This document shows positions 25,234 through 32,864 of a stretch of 32,864 nt of DNA, one piece after another. Origin of the DNA: Prevotella sp. (GTDB lineage: Bacteria; Bacteroidota; Bacteroidia; Bacteroidales; Bacteroidaceae); assembly GCA_016284895.1 (NCBI GenBank), contig JAEEPT010000011.1:1-32864 (forward strand). The letters run 5' to 3'. The translations under genes and the position numbers were made by a program. Position 1 is the first letter of the stretch. Each line of letters starts with the position of its first letter. Under the pieces are notes generated by a model. It saw nothing but the letters and a program-made list of their open reading frames with translations, made no database searches and was not told the origin of the DNA.

Positions 25234-28200
25234 TTAGTTTTCCAGTGTCCTTGTCCGGCGATGTAACAGGTTATTGATGCACGCTTCCAGATACTTCACC
25301 GCAAAGGGTTTCTCTATGTATGCATCGATGCCGGCTTGCATGGCCTGCACTTTAGACTGGCTGTCGGTCTTGGCAGTGAGCAGAATGAATGGTATGTGGC
25401 AGGTAGCGGCATTCTGGCGCAGTCGGCTGCACAGTTCTGGTCCGTCCATATTGGCCATCATCCAGTCGCTGATAATGATATCGACAGTCGATGTGGGTGT
25501 CTTTCCGTCCTTCACCACCAAGGTTTCCTCCAGCATCTTCAGGGCCTCGGCACCATCGGCGGCATGCATCACCTCATAGCGGTCCATGAAACTGGTGACG
25601 AGGAATGTGAGCATATCCTCGTTGTCATCGACGATGAGCATCACGGGCTTCGAGAGCTCGGAGTTCTCGGAGAGCTCTGAGTGCTCTGAGTTCTCAGAGA
25701 TCTCAGAGTGCTCTCCGCTGAAGGCCTGTGCAATGGGCAGCGTGATGCTGAACTTGGTGCCTTTTCCTATCTCCGAATCCACGCTGACCTTTCCGTGGTG
25801 TTGTTCCACGATTTTCTTGACAATGCTCAGTCCGATGCCTGTGCCAGGCTTATTGTTGCGTGCCTGGAAGAAGGGATCAAACAGGTGGGCAATGTCGTCT
25901 TGAGCAACACCTTGTCCGTCGTCGGCTACGCTGATGCGGAAGCATTTTTCCTCAGCGAGCACCTCACAACTGAGTTCAATTCTGGAGCGCGTGTATTTAT
26001 CTGCGTTTGATAGCAAGTTGGTCAACACTTTCACAATGCCCTCTCGATCAACGACAGCAGTGAATTGGGCATCGGGGTAATTCACGTTGAACGTATGGCC
26101 GTGCTGTCTGAACGTGGGTTCGAAGTTGGCAGCTATGCCTCGCAGCATCTCCCTGATGTTCTGTGGGGCGAAGTTCATGTCCTGCTGGCTCTGCTGCTCC
26201 ACCTTGCGGAAGTCGAGCAGCTGGTTGACCAACTCCAGCAGGCGCTGGGCATTACGGTCGATGGTGTTGAGCAGGGCTTTGGAAGACTGGGAGGAAAGGA
26301 GGAGGCTCTCTGAGCTCTCTGAGTTCTCCGAGTTCTCTGAGCTCTCTGAGCTCTCTGCTATTTTCTTCTTCAATTGCTCCATAGGTCCTATGATGAGCGA
26401 TACAGGGGTGCGTATCTCGTGAGCGATGGTGGTAAAGAACTCCACGCGGGCATTGCGCATTTCCTCTTTCTTGGCAGCGTTGAGTGCTTCAATCTCCTTG
26501 CGGTGGCGACGTTCGTTCATGTACAGACGGAAACGAATGAAGAGGGTGATCATTGCAATGATGAGCAACACATAGAACACCTTGGCATAGATGTTCCACC
26601 AGAAAGGCGGGTGCACCTCAATCTTCAGTGTAGCCACCTGGTCTGACCACACGCCATCGTTGTTGGTGGCCTTCACGCGGAAGGTGTAGTTGCCTGGCGA
26701 CAGGTTGGTATAGGTCACCTTGTGCTCGTTGCCCACGTAGGTCCAGTCTTTGTCGAAGCCTTCGAGCATATAGGCGTAAATGTTCTTCTCAGGCGAGCAA
26801 TAGCTGAGCGAGGCAAACGACAGGCTGAATGCCTTGTCGTTGTACCACAGGTCGAGCTGTTCGGTCTTGGAGAGTGCTTGTGGCAGATGCCAGTTGCCCA
26901 CGGCGATGGGGCTGTTGTTGATTTCAAGCTCAGTGATGAAGACGGGAGCCGACTGTTGGTTGACCTTTATTTTATGAGGATAGAACGTGTTGAAGCCATT
27001 GATGGTGCCGAAGTAGATGCGCCCGTTGCTGGCTCTCAGCACAGCATTGGGCTGAAACTGCTCGCTGTCAAGTCCGTCTTGTCGGGTGAAGCGTTGCATG
27101 CCCTCGCCTGCCGTATAGTGCAAGATGCCGCGGTCGGTCGAAATCCACAGTGTGCCCTGGTCTTCGGTGATGGCGGTGATGGCGAGTCGGGGCAGGTCGA
27201 GCGCCACACGACTGAACCGGTCGCCCTCTGCCTCATAGCGGCACAGTCCGCCTTGCGTGCCGGCCCAGATAGTGCCTTTTCCGTCGATGAAAAGGCTGTT
27301 TACGAGGTTGGCACTGAGTGATTGCTGGTTGTCACTGTCGTGATGATAGGTCTTCACCTCACCGCCTTCCTTGGGATTGTAGCTCCACACGCCACTGCCC
27401 TGTGTGGCCACCCATAGTCTGCCGCCGGCATCTCTTTTCATGTCGATAGGCACCGATTGCACTTTTACCACGCGCTCGAAGTAGTCCTTCTGCCTGTTAT
27501 ACCGGCACAGTCCTTCCATTGTGGCTATCCAGATGGTGCCTTGGCGGTCGCGCAGCAGGGTGCACGAGTTGGGGTCGTAGAGTGAGTGGGCTTCTTCAGT
27601 CGGAACAATATGGCGCAATTTTCCGCTAACGGTCGAAAAAACATAGATTCCATCGCTAAAAGTGCCCATCCAGATGTCATCGCCATCAATGCAGAGCGAA
27701 TGTGCCTTGATGCCTTTAAGCTGGGTGCGGCCAGGGTAGTCGGTAATGGGTGTAGAGCCGTTTTTATAGCAGTTCAGTCCGCCCTCTTCGCGAGTGGTCC
27801 ACACACGGCCTTGACGGTCCTCCACAAAGTGGCTGGTGAGACCCGCAGCCGTGCTCTCGAAACGGTGAGCCACAGGCGACAGATAGGTCACGCCGCCATA
27901 GGCAGCGCCTATCCACAGTCCATTCTCATTGTCGCGAATCACGCTGGTGACGAAACGCAGCGGCAGGTAGAGACTGTATTCGGAAGTACGCATGTCGTAA
28001 ATCCACACACCGTCGTCACAACCCAACAGAAACTGATTGGGCGACAGCTCGTTGAGCGTGCGTATGCGCTGGTGATGCGCCGCATCGGTCGTGGGCAGTG
28101 AGTGAAGCACGCCCCCCTCGTCAATCCACAACAGGCCATCGTTGTCGGTGCCTAACCACAGTCGTCCGTCGCTTGACTGCAACATGCACAAGGCTGAGCG

Positions 28201-28824
28201 CAGCACCACACCTGGCTGTCTGGATGCCGCTTCGAACATGTTTTTCGACTTGTTCAGTTGCCACAGGGCAGGCATGCCCGTGTGCGAGATGGCCCACTGC
28301 CGTTGGTTGGCATCAGTATATACCTGTGCCACCTTGCCGTCAATGGCATTCAGGCTGTAGGTGCTGACGGGTTTCTCCGCATCGGTAAGTGAAAGACAGA
28401 GAACGCCCTGTCCGTTGGTTGCAATCCACAGATTACCGCTCTGGTCGATTGACAGATGCGTCACGGGTGCCGACAGTTCCTCGATAGGCAGAGGGGTGAA
28501 CTGCTCGTTGGCAAAGGTGAAGCGGAGCACCCCGTCGGCAGTGCCCAGCAACAGGTTGTCGTCAGGGTCGCACACCAGTGCGACAACAGCTTGCGACGTG
28601 GCCGTTTCTGGGAGCGGATAGCTCACCACACGCGTGCCGTCGTAGCGACACAGTCCGTTGTCGGTTCCCATCCAGATGAACCCACGGCGGTCCTGGACAA
28701 TAGTTCTTACGGCATTCGACAACAGTCCGTTGTCCATGGTCAGCTGCCGCTGACGATAGTTGGTTTGTGCGTTCGTGACAAGACCGAGTGTCAGCAACGC
28801 AAACAGGAGGTAAATGCGTTTCAT
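25234..28824 (-). CDS. Hybrid sensor histidine kinase/receiver protein lacking AraC output domain
   Basis: A 1196-aa hybrid two-component-type sensor. A signal peptide is followed by two seven-bladed propeller halves (about 25-640, repeats such as [16 protein letters not shown]). A Y_Y_Y domain ends in [16 protein letters not shown], then a TM helix (about 745-765). The kinase core has the H-box [11 protein letters not shown] with H802, N/G boxes ([21 protein letters not shown]), and a receiver with phospho-acceptor D1120 in IISDWMM. The protein ends 11 residues after the receiver, whereas the Bacteroidota one-protein systems usually continue into an AraC domain to about 1350 aa. Two Ser/Glu repeats interrupt linkers. 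It has no glycan-utilisation neighbours, so the signal is unknown. Confidence 0.93.
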   Translation of the reverse strand: MKRIYLLFALLTLGLVTNAQTNYRQRQLTMDNGLLSNAVRTIVQDRRGFIWMGTDNGLCRYDGTRVVSYPLPETATSQAVVALVCDPDDNLLLGTADGVLRFTFANEQFTPLPIEELSAPVTHLSIDQSGNLWIATNGQGVLCLSLTDAEKPVSTYSLNAIDGKVAQVYTDANQRQWAISHTGMPALWQLNKSKNMFEAASRQPGVVLRSALCMLQSSDGRLWLGTDNDGLLWIDEGGVLHSLPTTDAAHHQRIRTLNELSPNQFLLGCDDGVWIYDMRTSEYSLYLPLRFVTSVIRDNENGLWIGAAYGGVTYLSPVAHRFESTAAGLTSHFVEDRQGRVWTTREEGGLNCYKNGSTPITDYPGRTQLKGIKAHSLCIDGDDIWMGTFSDGIYVFSTVSGKLRHIVPTEEAHSLYDPNSCTLLRDRQGTIWIATMEGLCRYNRQKDYFERVVKVQSVPIDMKRDAGGRLWVATQGSGVWSYNPKEGGEVKTYHHDSDNQQSLSANLVNSLFIDGKGTIWAGTQGGLCRYEAEGDRFSRVALDLPRLAITAITEDQGTLWISTDRGILHYTAGEGMQRFTRQDGLDSEQFQPNAVLRASNGRIYFGTINGFNTFYPHKIKVNQQSAPVFITELEINNSPIAVGNWHLPQALSKTEQLDLWYNDKAFSLSFASLSYCSPEKNIYAYMLEGFDKDWTYVGNEHKVTYTNLSPGNYTFRVKATNNDGVWSDQVATLKIEVHPPFWWNIYAKVFYVLLIIAMITLFIRFRLYMNERRHRKEIEALNAAKKEEMRNARVEFFTTIAHEIRTPVSLIIGPMEQLKKKIAESSESSENSENSESSESLLLSSQSSKALLNTIDRNAQRLLELVNQLLDFRKVEQQSQQDMNFAPQNIREMLRGIAANFEPTFRQHGHTFNVNYPDAQFTAVVDREGIVKVLTNLLSNADKYTRSRIELSCEVLAEEKCFRISVADDGQGVAQDDIAHLFDPFFQARNNKPGTGIGLSIVKKIVEQHHGKVSVDSEIGKGTKFSITLPIAQAFSGEHSEISENSEHSELSENSELSKPVMLIVDDNEDMLTFLVTSFMDRYEVMHAADGAEALKMLEETLVVKDGKTPTSTVDIIISDWMMANMDGPELCSRLRQNAATCHIPFILLTAKTDSQSKVQAMQAGIDAYIEKPFAVKYLEACINNLLHRRTRTLEN
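25650..25717 (-). repeat. Ser-Glu coding repeat between kinase and receiver
   Basis: A 9-nt type repeat (TCAGAGAAC/TCAGAGCAC variants) encodes an SE-x-SE-x series at residues about 1037-1058, between the ATPase domain and the receiver. It is the same repeat family as at 26304-26357. Confidence 0.7.
26304..26357 (-). repeat. Ser-Glu coding repeat in the kinase dimerisation region
   Basis: A 9-nt type repeat encodes an SES/SEN series at residues about 823-840, just after the H-box helix. Confidence 0.7.
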
Positions 28825-28828
28825 ACGA

Positions 28829-28836
28829 CAAACTTA
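28829..28836 (-). promoter_or_regulatory. -7 box very close to sensor-kinase start
   Basis: TAAGTTTG fits TAnnTTTG and ends 4 nt before the ATG. If used, the message would be leaderless. It may be a chance match. Confidence 0.35.
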
Positions 28837-28900
28837 CGAAAAAAACGCTGAAACGCGGCTACTATTAAAGAAGATTAACTCAATCAGACGATTTAATATG

Positions 28901-29032
28901 AATCATCACATGACCGAGTATTGGTCATCACATGACCAAGCATCGGTCACCGTATGACCGCACATGGGTCATGCAGTGACCGCACATGGGTCGCTCTCAG
29001 ACCACTGAGAGGTCGCTCTCTTACTGTGTCTG
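28901..29032. repeat. Six-unit 22-bp array with GGTCA-N5-TGACC dyads
   Basis: Units start at 28901, 28923, 28945, 28967, 28989 and 29011, exactly 22 bp apart. Units 2-4 contain 15-bp dyads (GGTCATCACATGACC, GGTCACCGTATGACC, GGTCATGCAGTGACC); the fifth has GGTC/GACC arms; the first and last are half degenerate. The array lies between divergent genes (sensor kinase and acyl-CoA ligase). No coding potential. Confidence 0.8.
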
Positions 29033-29083
29033 CATCATTTTTCCGCCAAGAAGTCCATTGCTTACTAAATTGTGAGCGAGAAA

Positions 29084-29115
29084 TTTGGAATTCTGCATAT
29101 TTTACCGTACTTTTG
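29084..29115 (+). promoter_or_regulatory. Promoter of acyl-CoA ligase-prfB unit
   Basis: TTTG (29084-29087), exactly 20 bp, then TACTTTTG (29108-29115): a full match to the Bacteroidota housekeeping promoter. The start codon lies 31 bp downstream. Confidence 0.8.
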
Positions 29116-29146
29116 CACCAATATATTATATAATTGAAGGTAACCT

Positions 29147-30958
29147 ATGGAGCAAATCAATTCGCACATGTCCCGCCTCGTACACGACGTGGCAGCCCAA
29201 CTGGGCGACCGTGAAGCACTCATCTATAAGGACTTTGGCGGAACGGAGTGGAAATCCTATTCCTGGAATCAGTTCTCAGCGATGGTCAAGAAAATGTCGA
29301 ACGCCATGCTCAATCTGGGCATTACGGTACAGGAGAATGTAGGCGTGTTCTCGCAGAACAGCGTGCAGTATCTCTTCACCGACTTCGGTGCCTGGGGCAT
29401 TCGCGCAGTCACCATACCCTTCTATGCCACATCGTCGGAACAGCAGATTCAGTACATGATAAGCGATGCCAAGGTGCGCTTCCTCTTCGTGGGCGAACAG
29501 GAGCAGTACGAGAAGGCGCGCCGCGTGTTCTCCATGTGCAAGACACTGGAGAAAATCATCGTGTACGACCCTGCCGTGCATATCGATGAAAACGACAATA
29601 CGGCCATTCACTTCGATGACCTTCTGAAGGCTGCCGAAGGACTGCCCCGACAGAGCGAAGTGGAGAACCGCCAGAAGAGCGCCACCTTCGACGACATTGC
29701 CAACATCCTGTACACCAGTGGCACCACGGGCGACTCGAAAGGTGTCATCCTCACTCACGGACAGTATCATGCAGCAATGGAGGCCAACCACAAGTGCGTG
29801 CCAGTCACGGAGAACGACCGCGTGATGAACTTCCTGCCCTTCACTCACATCTTTGAGAAAGGATGGAAGATACTGTGCATCACTGTGGGCGCACGCCTCA
29901 TCGTGAACACAAAGCCCATGGAGGTGCAGCAGAGCATGCGCGAGACCCATCCCACCTGCATGTCGAGCGTGCCACGATTCTGGGAAAAAGTGTACATGGG
30001 AGTGCAGGAAAAGATAGAAAACAGCGGACTCATGCAGCGCAAGCTGTTCAAACACGCACTGAAGGTGGGCCGCAAGCACAACATAGAATACCTGGCCTGC
30101 GGCAAGCAGCCGCCACTCGGCCTGCACCTGGAATATGAAATGCTGAACCGCACCGTGTTCTCACTCGTGCGCAAGGAGCTGGGACTGGAGAATGCACACT
30201 TCTTCCCCACAGCAGGTGCCGCCGTGTCACCATACGTAGAGGAGTTTGTTCACAGCATAGGCATCATGATGGATGTAGGCTACGGCCTCACCGAGAGTCT
30301 GGCCACCGTCAGCTGCGACCGCGTGGGCGGGCCGTTCACAGTGGGATCGGTAGGAAGACCTATCGAAGGACTCGATGTGAAGATCAGCGAAGAGGGCGAG
30401 GTGCTTCTGAAAGGCCCCACCATCACCCGAGGCTACTACAACCGCGACGATATCACGCGCGAGTCATTCACCGAAGACGGCTACTTCAAAACGGGCGACT
30501 CAGGCTTCTTCCAGAACGGCGAACTGTTTCTCAAAGACCGCATCAAGGACCTGTTCAAGACATCCAACGGCAAGTACATCGCTCCGCAGATGATTGAGTC
30601 GAAACTGCTCGTCGATAAGTACATAGACCAGTTGGCCATCATCGCCGACCAGCGCAAGTTCGTCTCGGCTCTCATCATACCCGTCTATTCCCTCCTGGAA
30701 GAATATGCACGCGAGCACGACATACCCTTCTCGTCGCGCGAGGACCTCTGCCAGAACGAGCAGATTCACCAGATGATGATGGAACGCATCGACACCCTGC
30801 AGCAGCAGTTGGCCCACTATGAGCAGGTGAAGCGCTTCACCCTGCTGCCCCACCACTTCTCACTGGAGCGGGGCGAGCTCACCAACACGCTCAAGATCAA
30901 GCGCCGCGTGCTCAACGAGAACTATAAGGCCGAGATTGACAAGATGTACGAGGAGTAA
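29147..30958 (+). CDS. Long-chain fatty acid--CoA ligase (AMP-forming)
   Basis: Activates fatty acids with ATP to acyl-AMP and then acyl-CoA. The 603 aa fit the long-chain ligase family. The ATP-binding P-loop motif ILYTSGTTGDSKGV lies at about 186-199, GYGLTES at about 376-382, and the hinge region TGDSGFFQNGELFLKDRIKD at about 450-470 supplies the conserved Asp and Arg. Family acyl-CoA ligases act at the inner membrane face; no signal peptide is present. It has a strong promoter just upstream and is followed by prfB after 21 bp, so both are likely on one transcript. Confidence 0.93.
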   Translation: MEQINSHMSRLVHDVAAQLGDREALIYKDFGGTEWKSYSWNQFSAMVKKMSNAMLNLGITVQENVGVFSQNSVQYLFTDFGAWGIRAVTIPFYATSSEQQIQYMISDAKVRFLFVGEQEQYEKARRVFSMCKTLEKIIVYDPAVHIDENDNTAIHFDDLLKAAEGLPRQSEVENRQKSATFDDIANILYTSGTTGDSKGVILTHGQYHAAMEANHKCVPVTENDRVMNFLPFTHIFEKGWKILCITVGARLIVNTKPMEVQQSMRETHPTCMSSVPRFWEKVYMGVQEKIENSGLMQRKLFKHALKVGRKHNIEYLACGKQPPLGLHLEYEMLNRTVFSLVRKELGLENAHFFPTAGAAVSPYVEEFVHSIGIMMDVGYGLTESLATVSCDRVGGPFTVGSVGRPIEGLDVKISEEGEVLLKGPTITRGYYNRDDITRESFTEDGYFKTGDSGFFQNGELFLKDRIKDLFKTSNGKYIAPQMIESKLLVDKYIDQLAIIADQRKFVSALIIPVYSLLEEYAREHDIPFSSREDLCQNEQIHQMMMERIDTLQQQLAHYEQVKRFTLLPHHFSLERGELTNTLKIKRRVLNENYKAEIDKMYEE

Positions 30959-30979
30959 AAAGAGAAGTTTATTAATAAT

Positions 30980-32098
30980 ATGATAACCCAAGACCAATTA
31001 AAAGACGTATTAGATAGAGCCGAGAAACTGTACCGCTATCTGCGCATCGACGAGAAGCAGATGGAGTATGAGGAAGAAGAACTGCGCACACAAGCACCTG
31101 ATTTCTGGGAAGACCCCAAGCGAGCCGAGGAACAGATGAAGAAGGTGAAAGGCATCAAGAAATGGATTGATGGCTATCACGACGTGAAAATGAAAGCCGA
31201 TGAGTTGCAGCTGGCATTCGACTTCTACAAAGAGGAAATGGTGACCGAGGCTGAGGTGGACCACGACTACGAGCTGGCCATCCAAGCCATAGAGCAGCTG
31301 GAACTCATGAACATGCTGAGACAAAAGGAAGACCCCATGGACTGCGTACTGAAAATAAACAGCGGAGCAGGCGGCACCGAGGCACAAGACTGGGCACAAA
31401 TGCTCATGCGTATGTATATGCGCTGGGCTGAGGCTCACGGCTATAAAGTGACCATATCCAGCATACTCGACGGTGAAGACGCTGGCATCAAGAGCGTCAC
31501 AATGCAAATAGAGGGCGGAGAATATGCATACGGCTTCCTAAAATCAGAAAACGGCGTTCACCGCTTGGTGCGCGTCAGTCCATACAATGCCCAGGGCAAG
31601 CGCATGACCTCGTTCGCATCGGTCTTCGTATCGCCCTTGGTCGATGATACTATTGAGGTGTATGTGGATCCCGCCAAACTGTCGTGGGATACGTTCCGAA
31701 GCAGCGGAGCTGGCGGTCAGAACGTGAACAAGGTGGAGTCGGGAGTGCGTCTGCGCTACTGGTACACCGATCCTGATACGGGCGAAGAGGAGGAAATCCT
31801 CATCGAGAACACCGAGACGCGCGACCAGCCGAAGAACAAGGAACGTGCTATGGCACTGCTCCGCTCACAGCTCTACGACCGTGCCATGAAGAAGCGACTG
31901 GAGGCACAGGCCAAGATTGAGGCAGGCAAGAAGAAGATAGAATGGGGCAGTCAGATCAGAAGCTACGTGTTCGACGATAAGCGCGTAAAGGATCACCGCA
32001 CCAACTATCAGACCAGTGATGTAGATGGCGTGATGAACGGAAAAATAGACGAGTTCATCAAAGCCTACCTCATGGAATTCCCTGTGAACGAGGAGTAA
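30980..32098 (+). CDS. prfB: Peptide chain release factor 2, encoded without a frameshift site
   Basis: Recognises UGA and UAA stop codons and triggers peptide release in the ribosome. The GGQ motif is at residues 245-247 (SSGAGGQNVNKVES). The stop-recognition tripeptide position reads SPY (200-202, VRVSPYNAQ) where the classic motif is SPF, a conservative change. The 372-aa frame is open from the ATG. In many bacteria a UGA-dependent +1 shift lies near codon 25; here the corresponding stretch, LYRYLRIDEK, is read straight through, so this autoregulation is absent. Confidence 0.96.
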   Translation: MITQDQLKDVLDRAEKLYRYLRIDEKQMEYEEEELRTQAPDFWEDPKRAEEQMKKVKGIKKWIDGYHDVKMKADELQLAFDFYKEEMVTEAEVDHDYELAIQAIEQLELMNMLRQKEDPMDCVLKINSGAGGTEAQDWAQMLMRMYMRWAEAHGYKVTISSILDGEDAGIKSVTMQIEGGEYAYGFLKSENGVHRLVRVSPYNAQGKRMTSFASVFVSPLVDDTIEVYVDPAKLSWDTFRSSGAGGQNVNKVESGVRLRYWYTDPDTGEEEEILIENTETRDQPKNKERAMALLRSQLYDRAMKKRLEAQAKIEAGKKKIEWGSQIRSYVFDDKRVKDHRTNYQTSDVDGVMNGKIDEFIKAYLMEFPVNEE

Positions 32099-32109
32099 AA
32101 GCACTGCTC

Positions 32110-32149
32110 TAACTCTCCCAAAGGGGGTAAAAAGTGCTGACAAGGCGAT
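32110..32149. repeat. Possible decayed palindromic-element fragment after prfB
   Basis: CTCCCAAAGGGGG is followed by ACAAGGCGAT (32140-32149), identical to 14902-14911 in the centre of the palindromic element. Weak evidence. Confidence 0.25.
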
Positions 32150-32170
32150 GCCGGGTAATTCTCTCTTACT

Positions 32171-32258
32171 GAAAGAGAGGGTTCAACACTGAGAAACAGA
32201 GGCTTCAACACAGAGAATGAGAGGGTTCAACACAGAGAAAGAGAGGCTTCCAACATAG
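32171..32258. repeat. Four-unit 22-bp tandem array
   Basis: Units start at 32171, 32193, 32215 and 32237, each of the form GAAAGAGAGGGTTCAACAC plus three bases, with GGG and GGC alternating. CTCTCTTACTG (32161-32171) precedes and overlaps the array and pairs with AAGAGAG of the first unit. No dyad inside the unit. Confidence 0.8.
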
Positions 32259-32286
32259 AGTAACCAAAGAACAATCAACAATAACC

Positions 32287-32341
32287 GCCTGCAACTCCCC
32301 ACTAAATGCAGGCCAACCCTTAGCATAAAGGGTCGGGGGAG
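32287..32341 (+). promoter_or_regulatory. Candidate structured leader with pseudoknot
   Basis: A hairpin GCCTGCA/TGCAGGC (32287-32293 with 32307-32313) has a 13-nt loop containing CTCCCC (32295-32300). A second hairpin ACCCTT/AAGGGT (32316-32321 with 32328-32333) follows. GGGGAG (32336-32341) can pair with the first loop. The element ends 11 nt before an ATG, so the pairing could hide the ribosome site. It matches no riboswitch class I can name. Confidence 0.4.
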
Positions 32342-32352
32342 ATTACTATCCT

Positions 32353-32493
32353 ATGAGCAAAAAGAACAATGCCAAGCGTCAGGCCTATCAGAAGAAGCAA
32401 GCAGAGCAGGGACGCAACGTCGTTATGTGGATCATTGGAGCACTCATTGTACTCGCTGTCGTATTCCTATTCTGGACAACTTACAACTCCTGA
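32353..32493 (+). CDS. Small single-pass membrane protein (46 aa)
   Basis: A positively charged N-terminus (MSKKNNAKRQAYQKKQ) is followed by one hydrophobic helix (MWIIGALIVLAVVFLFW, residues 25-41) and a short tail, giving a topology with the N-terminus in the cytoplasm. The stop TGA overlaps the next gene's ATG by one base (TGATG), so translation is likely coupled. Function unknown; small membrane proteins of this kind are often partners of larger membrane or enzyme complexes, which is inference. Confidence 0.7.
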   Translation: MSKKNNAKRQAYQKKQAEQGRNVVMWIIGALIVLAVVFLFWTTYNS

Positions 32494-32864
32494 TGAGCGG
32501 ATTCGAAATCGAAAGGAAATTCCTTGTCAGGAAAGGCGGCAACTATCGCAGTGCCGCCTTTTCGTGTAGCCACATCCAACAGGGGTACATACCTGCCGAA
32601 GGAGCCACTGTTCGCATCCGTCTACGCGACGACGAGGCATTCCTAACCATCAAGGGAAAGTCGGCAGATGGCGGCCTTTCGCGCTATGAGTTCGAGAAAT
32701 CCATCTCCGTGGACGAGGCCCAGCACCTGCTTCAGCTGTGTCGGGGCGGTTTAATCGACAAACATCGCTATCTGGTGAAGAGCCCCGACGGGCGCCACAC
32801 GTTCGAAGTCGATGAGTTTCACGGGCAGAACGATGGTCTGGTCATGGCCGAAGTCGAGCTTTCC
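32493..32864 (+). CDS. CYTH-domain protein (3' end missing)
   Basis: The first 124 residues of a triphosphate tunnel metalloenzyme. The start shows the ExExK signature as EIERK (E5, E7, K9), then VRIRLR (40-45), FLTIKGK (50-56), RYEFEK (64-69) and FEVDEF (104-109), the alternating charged beta strands that line the tunnel. Members hydrolyse inorganic triphosphate or act as adenylate cyclases; which applies here is unclear. The bacterial single-domain type is expected to have about 155 aa, so little is missing. It is coupled to the small membrane protein by a one-base overlap. Confidence 0.88.
   Translation, partial: MSGFEIERKFLVRKGGNYRSAAFSCSHIQQGYIPAEGATVRIRLRDDEAFLTIKGKSADGGLSRYEFEKSISVDEAQHLLQLCRGGLIDKHRYLVKSPDGRHTFEVDEFHGQNDGLVMAEVELS

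Noticed and set aside
28901-29032. CRISPR array
   Set aside because: The period is only 22 bp, units have no constant repeat plus variable spacer of 25-40 bp, and no cas genes are nearby.
29276-30127. 283-codon minus-strand frame opposite the acyl-CoA ligase
   Set aside because: Shadow of a well-supported gene, His/Leu-rich composition typical of antisense reading.
32287-32341. SAM-II or preQ1 riboswitch
   Set aside because: The topology is loosely similar, but the conserved core bases of those classes are not recognisable.

Overview
The window is typical of the phylum Bacteroidota, most likely a Prevotella-type (Prevotellaceae) gut or rumen bacterium. The evidence is BspA-type leucine-rich surface proteins with type IX-like C-terminal tails, a hybrid two-component sensor, Bacteroidota promoters with the -7 box TAnnTTTG (the best being TTTG-N20-TACTTTTG at 29084-29115), weak Shine-Dalgarno sequences, and the gene order DUF6089 - uppS - bamA - ompH - ompH - ompH - murI. 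All names come from reading motifs; no database search was run.

Layout. (1) 1-1080 is the 3' part of a plus-strand gene with an HEVGH zinc-site motif, facing a minus-strand cell-surface block across a bidirectional terminator. (2) 1172-13204, minus strand: a kelch-propeller/transmembrane/AraC regulator, a small AraC-type protein, a BspA-like LRR protein (1155 aa) and a 2099-aa secreted multidomain protein. The last three probably form one operon under the small AraC protein's promoter. Both AraC genes carry the same 11-bp motif at exactly the same distance upstream of their -7 boxes, which suggests one regulatory circuit for the surface proteins. (3) 13355-15193: tyrS, carrying an in-frame palindromic insertion, then a strong terminator, a 127-bp palindromic element and tRNA-Gln(UUG). 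(4) 15254-25115, minus strand: a long envelope-biogenesis cluster transcribed from a lipoprotein (DUF6242-like) through DUF6089, uppS, bamA and three ompH/skp paralogs to murI and rnhB. A MNT-HEPN toxin-antitoxin-like pair with its own promoter sits between the second and third ompH genes. (5) 25234-28824, minus strand: a hybrid sensor kinase that ends after its receiver domain, without the usual AraC output. (6) 29147-32864, plus strand: a long-chain acyl-CoA ligase, prfB, a 46-aa membrane protein and the start of a CYTH-domain protein.

The least explained content is intergenic. Three short tandem arrays have a period of about two helical turns (21 bp at 18285-18347, 22 bp at 28901-29032 and 22 bp at 32171-32258); two of them have dyad-symmetric units. 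There are also GC-rich palindromic elements, one of which is translated inside tyrS, and a possible pseudoknot leader at 32287-32341. Together with simple-sequence repeats at gene boundaries and inside two coding regions, this is a genome neighbourhood rich in small repeats.

Intergenic stretches over about 300 bases: 14726-15070 holds the tyrS terminator, a palindromic element, AT-rich repeats and the tRNA promoter; 28825-29146 holds two promoters and the six-unit 22-bp array.
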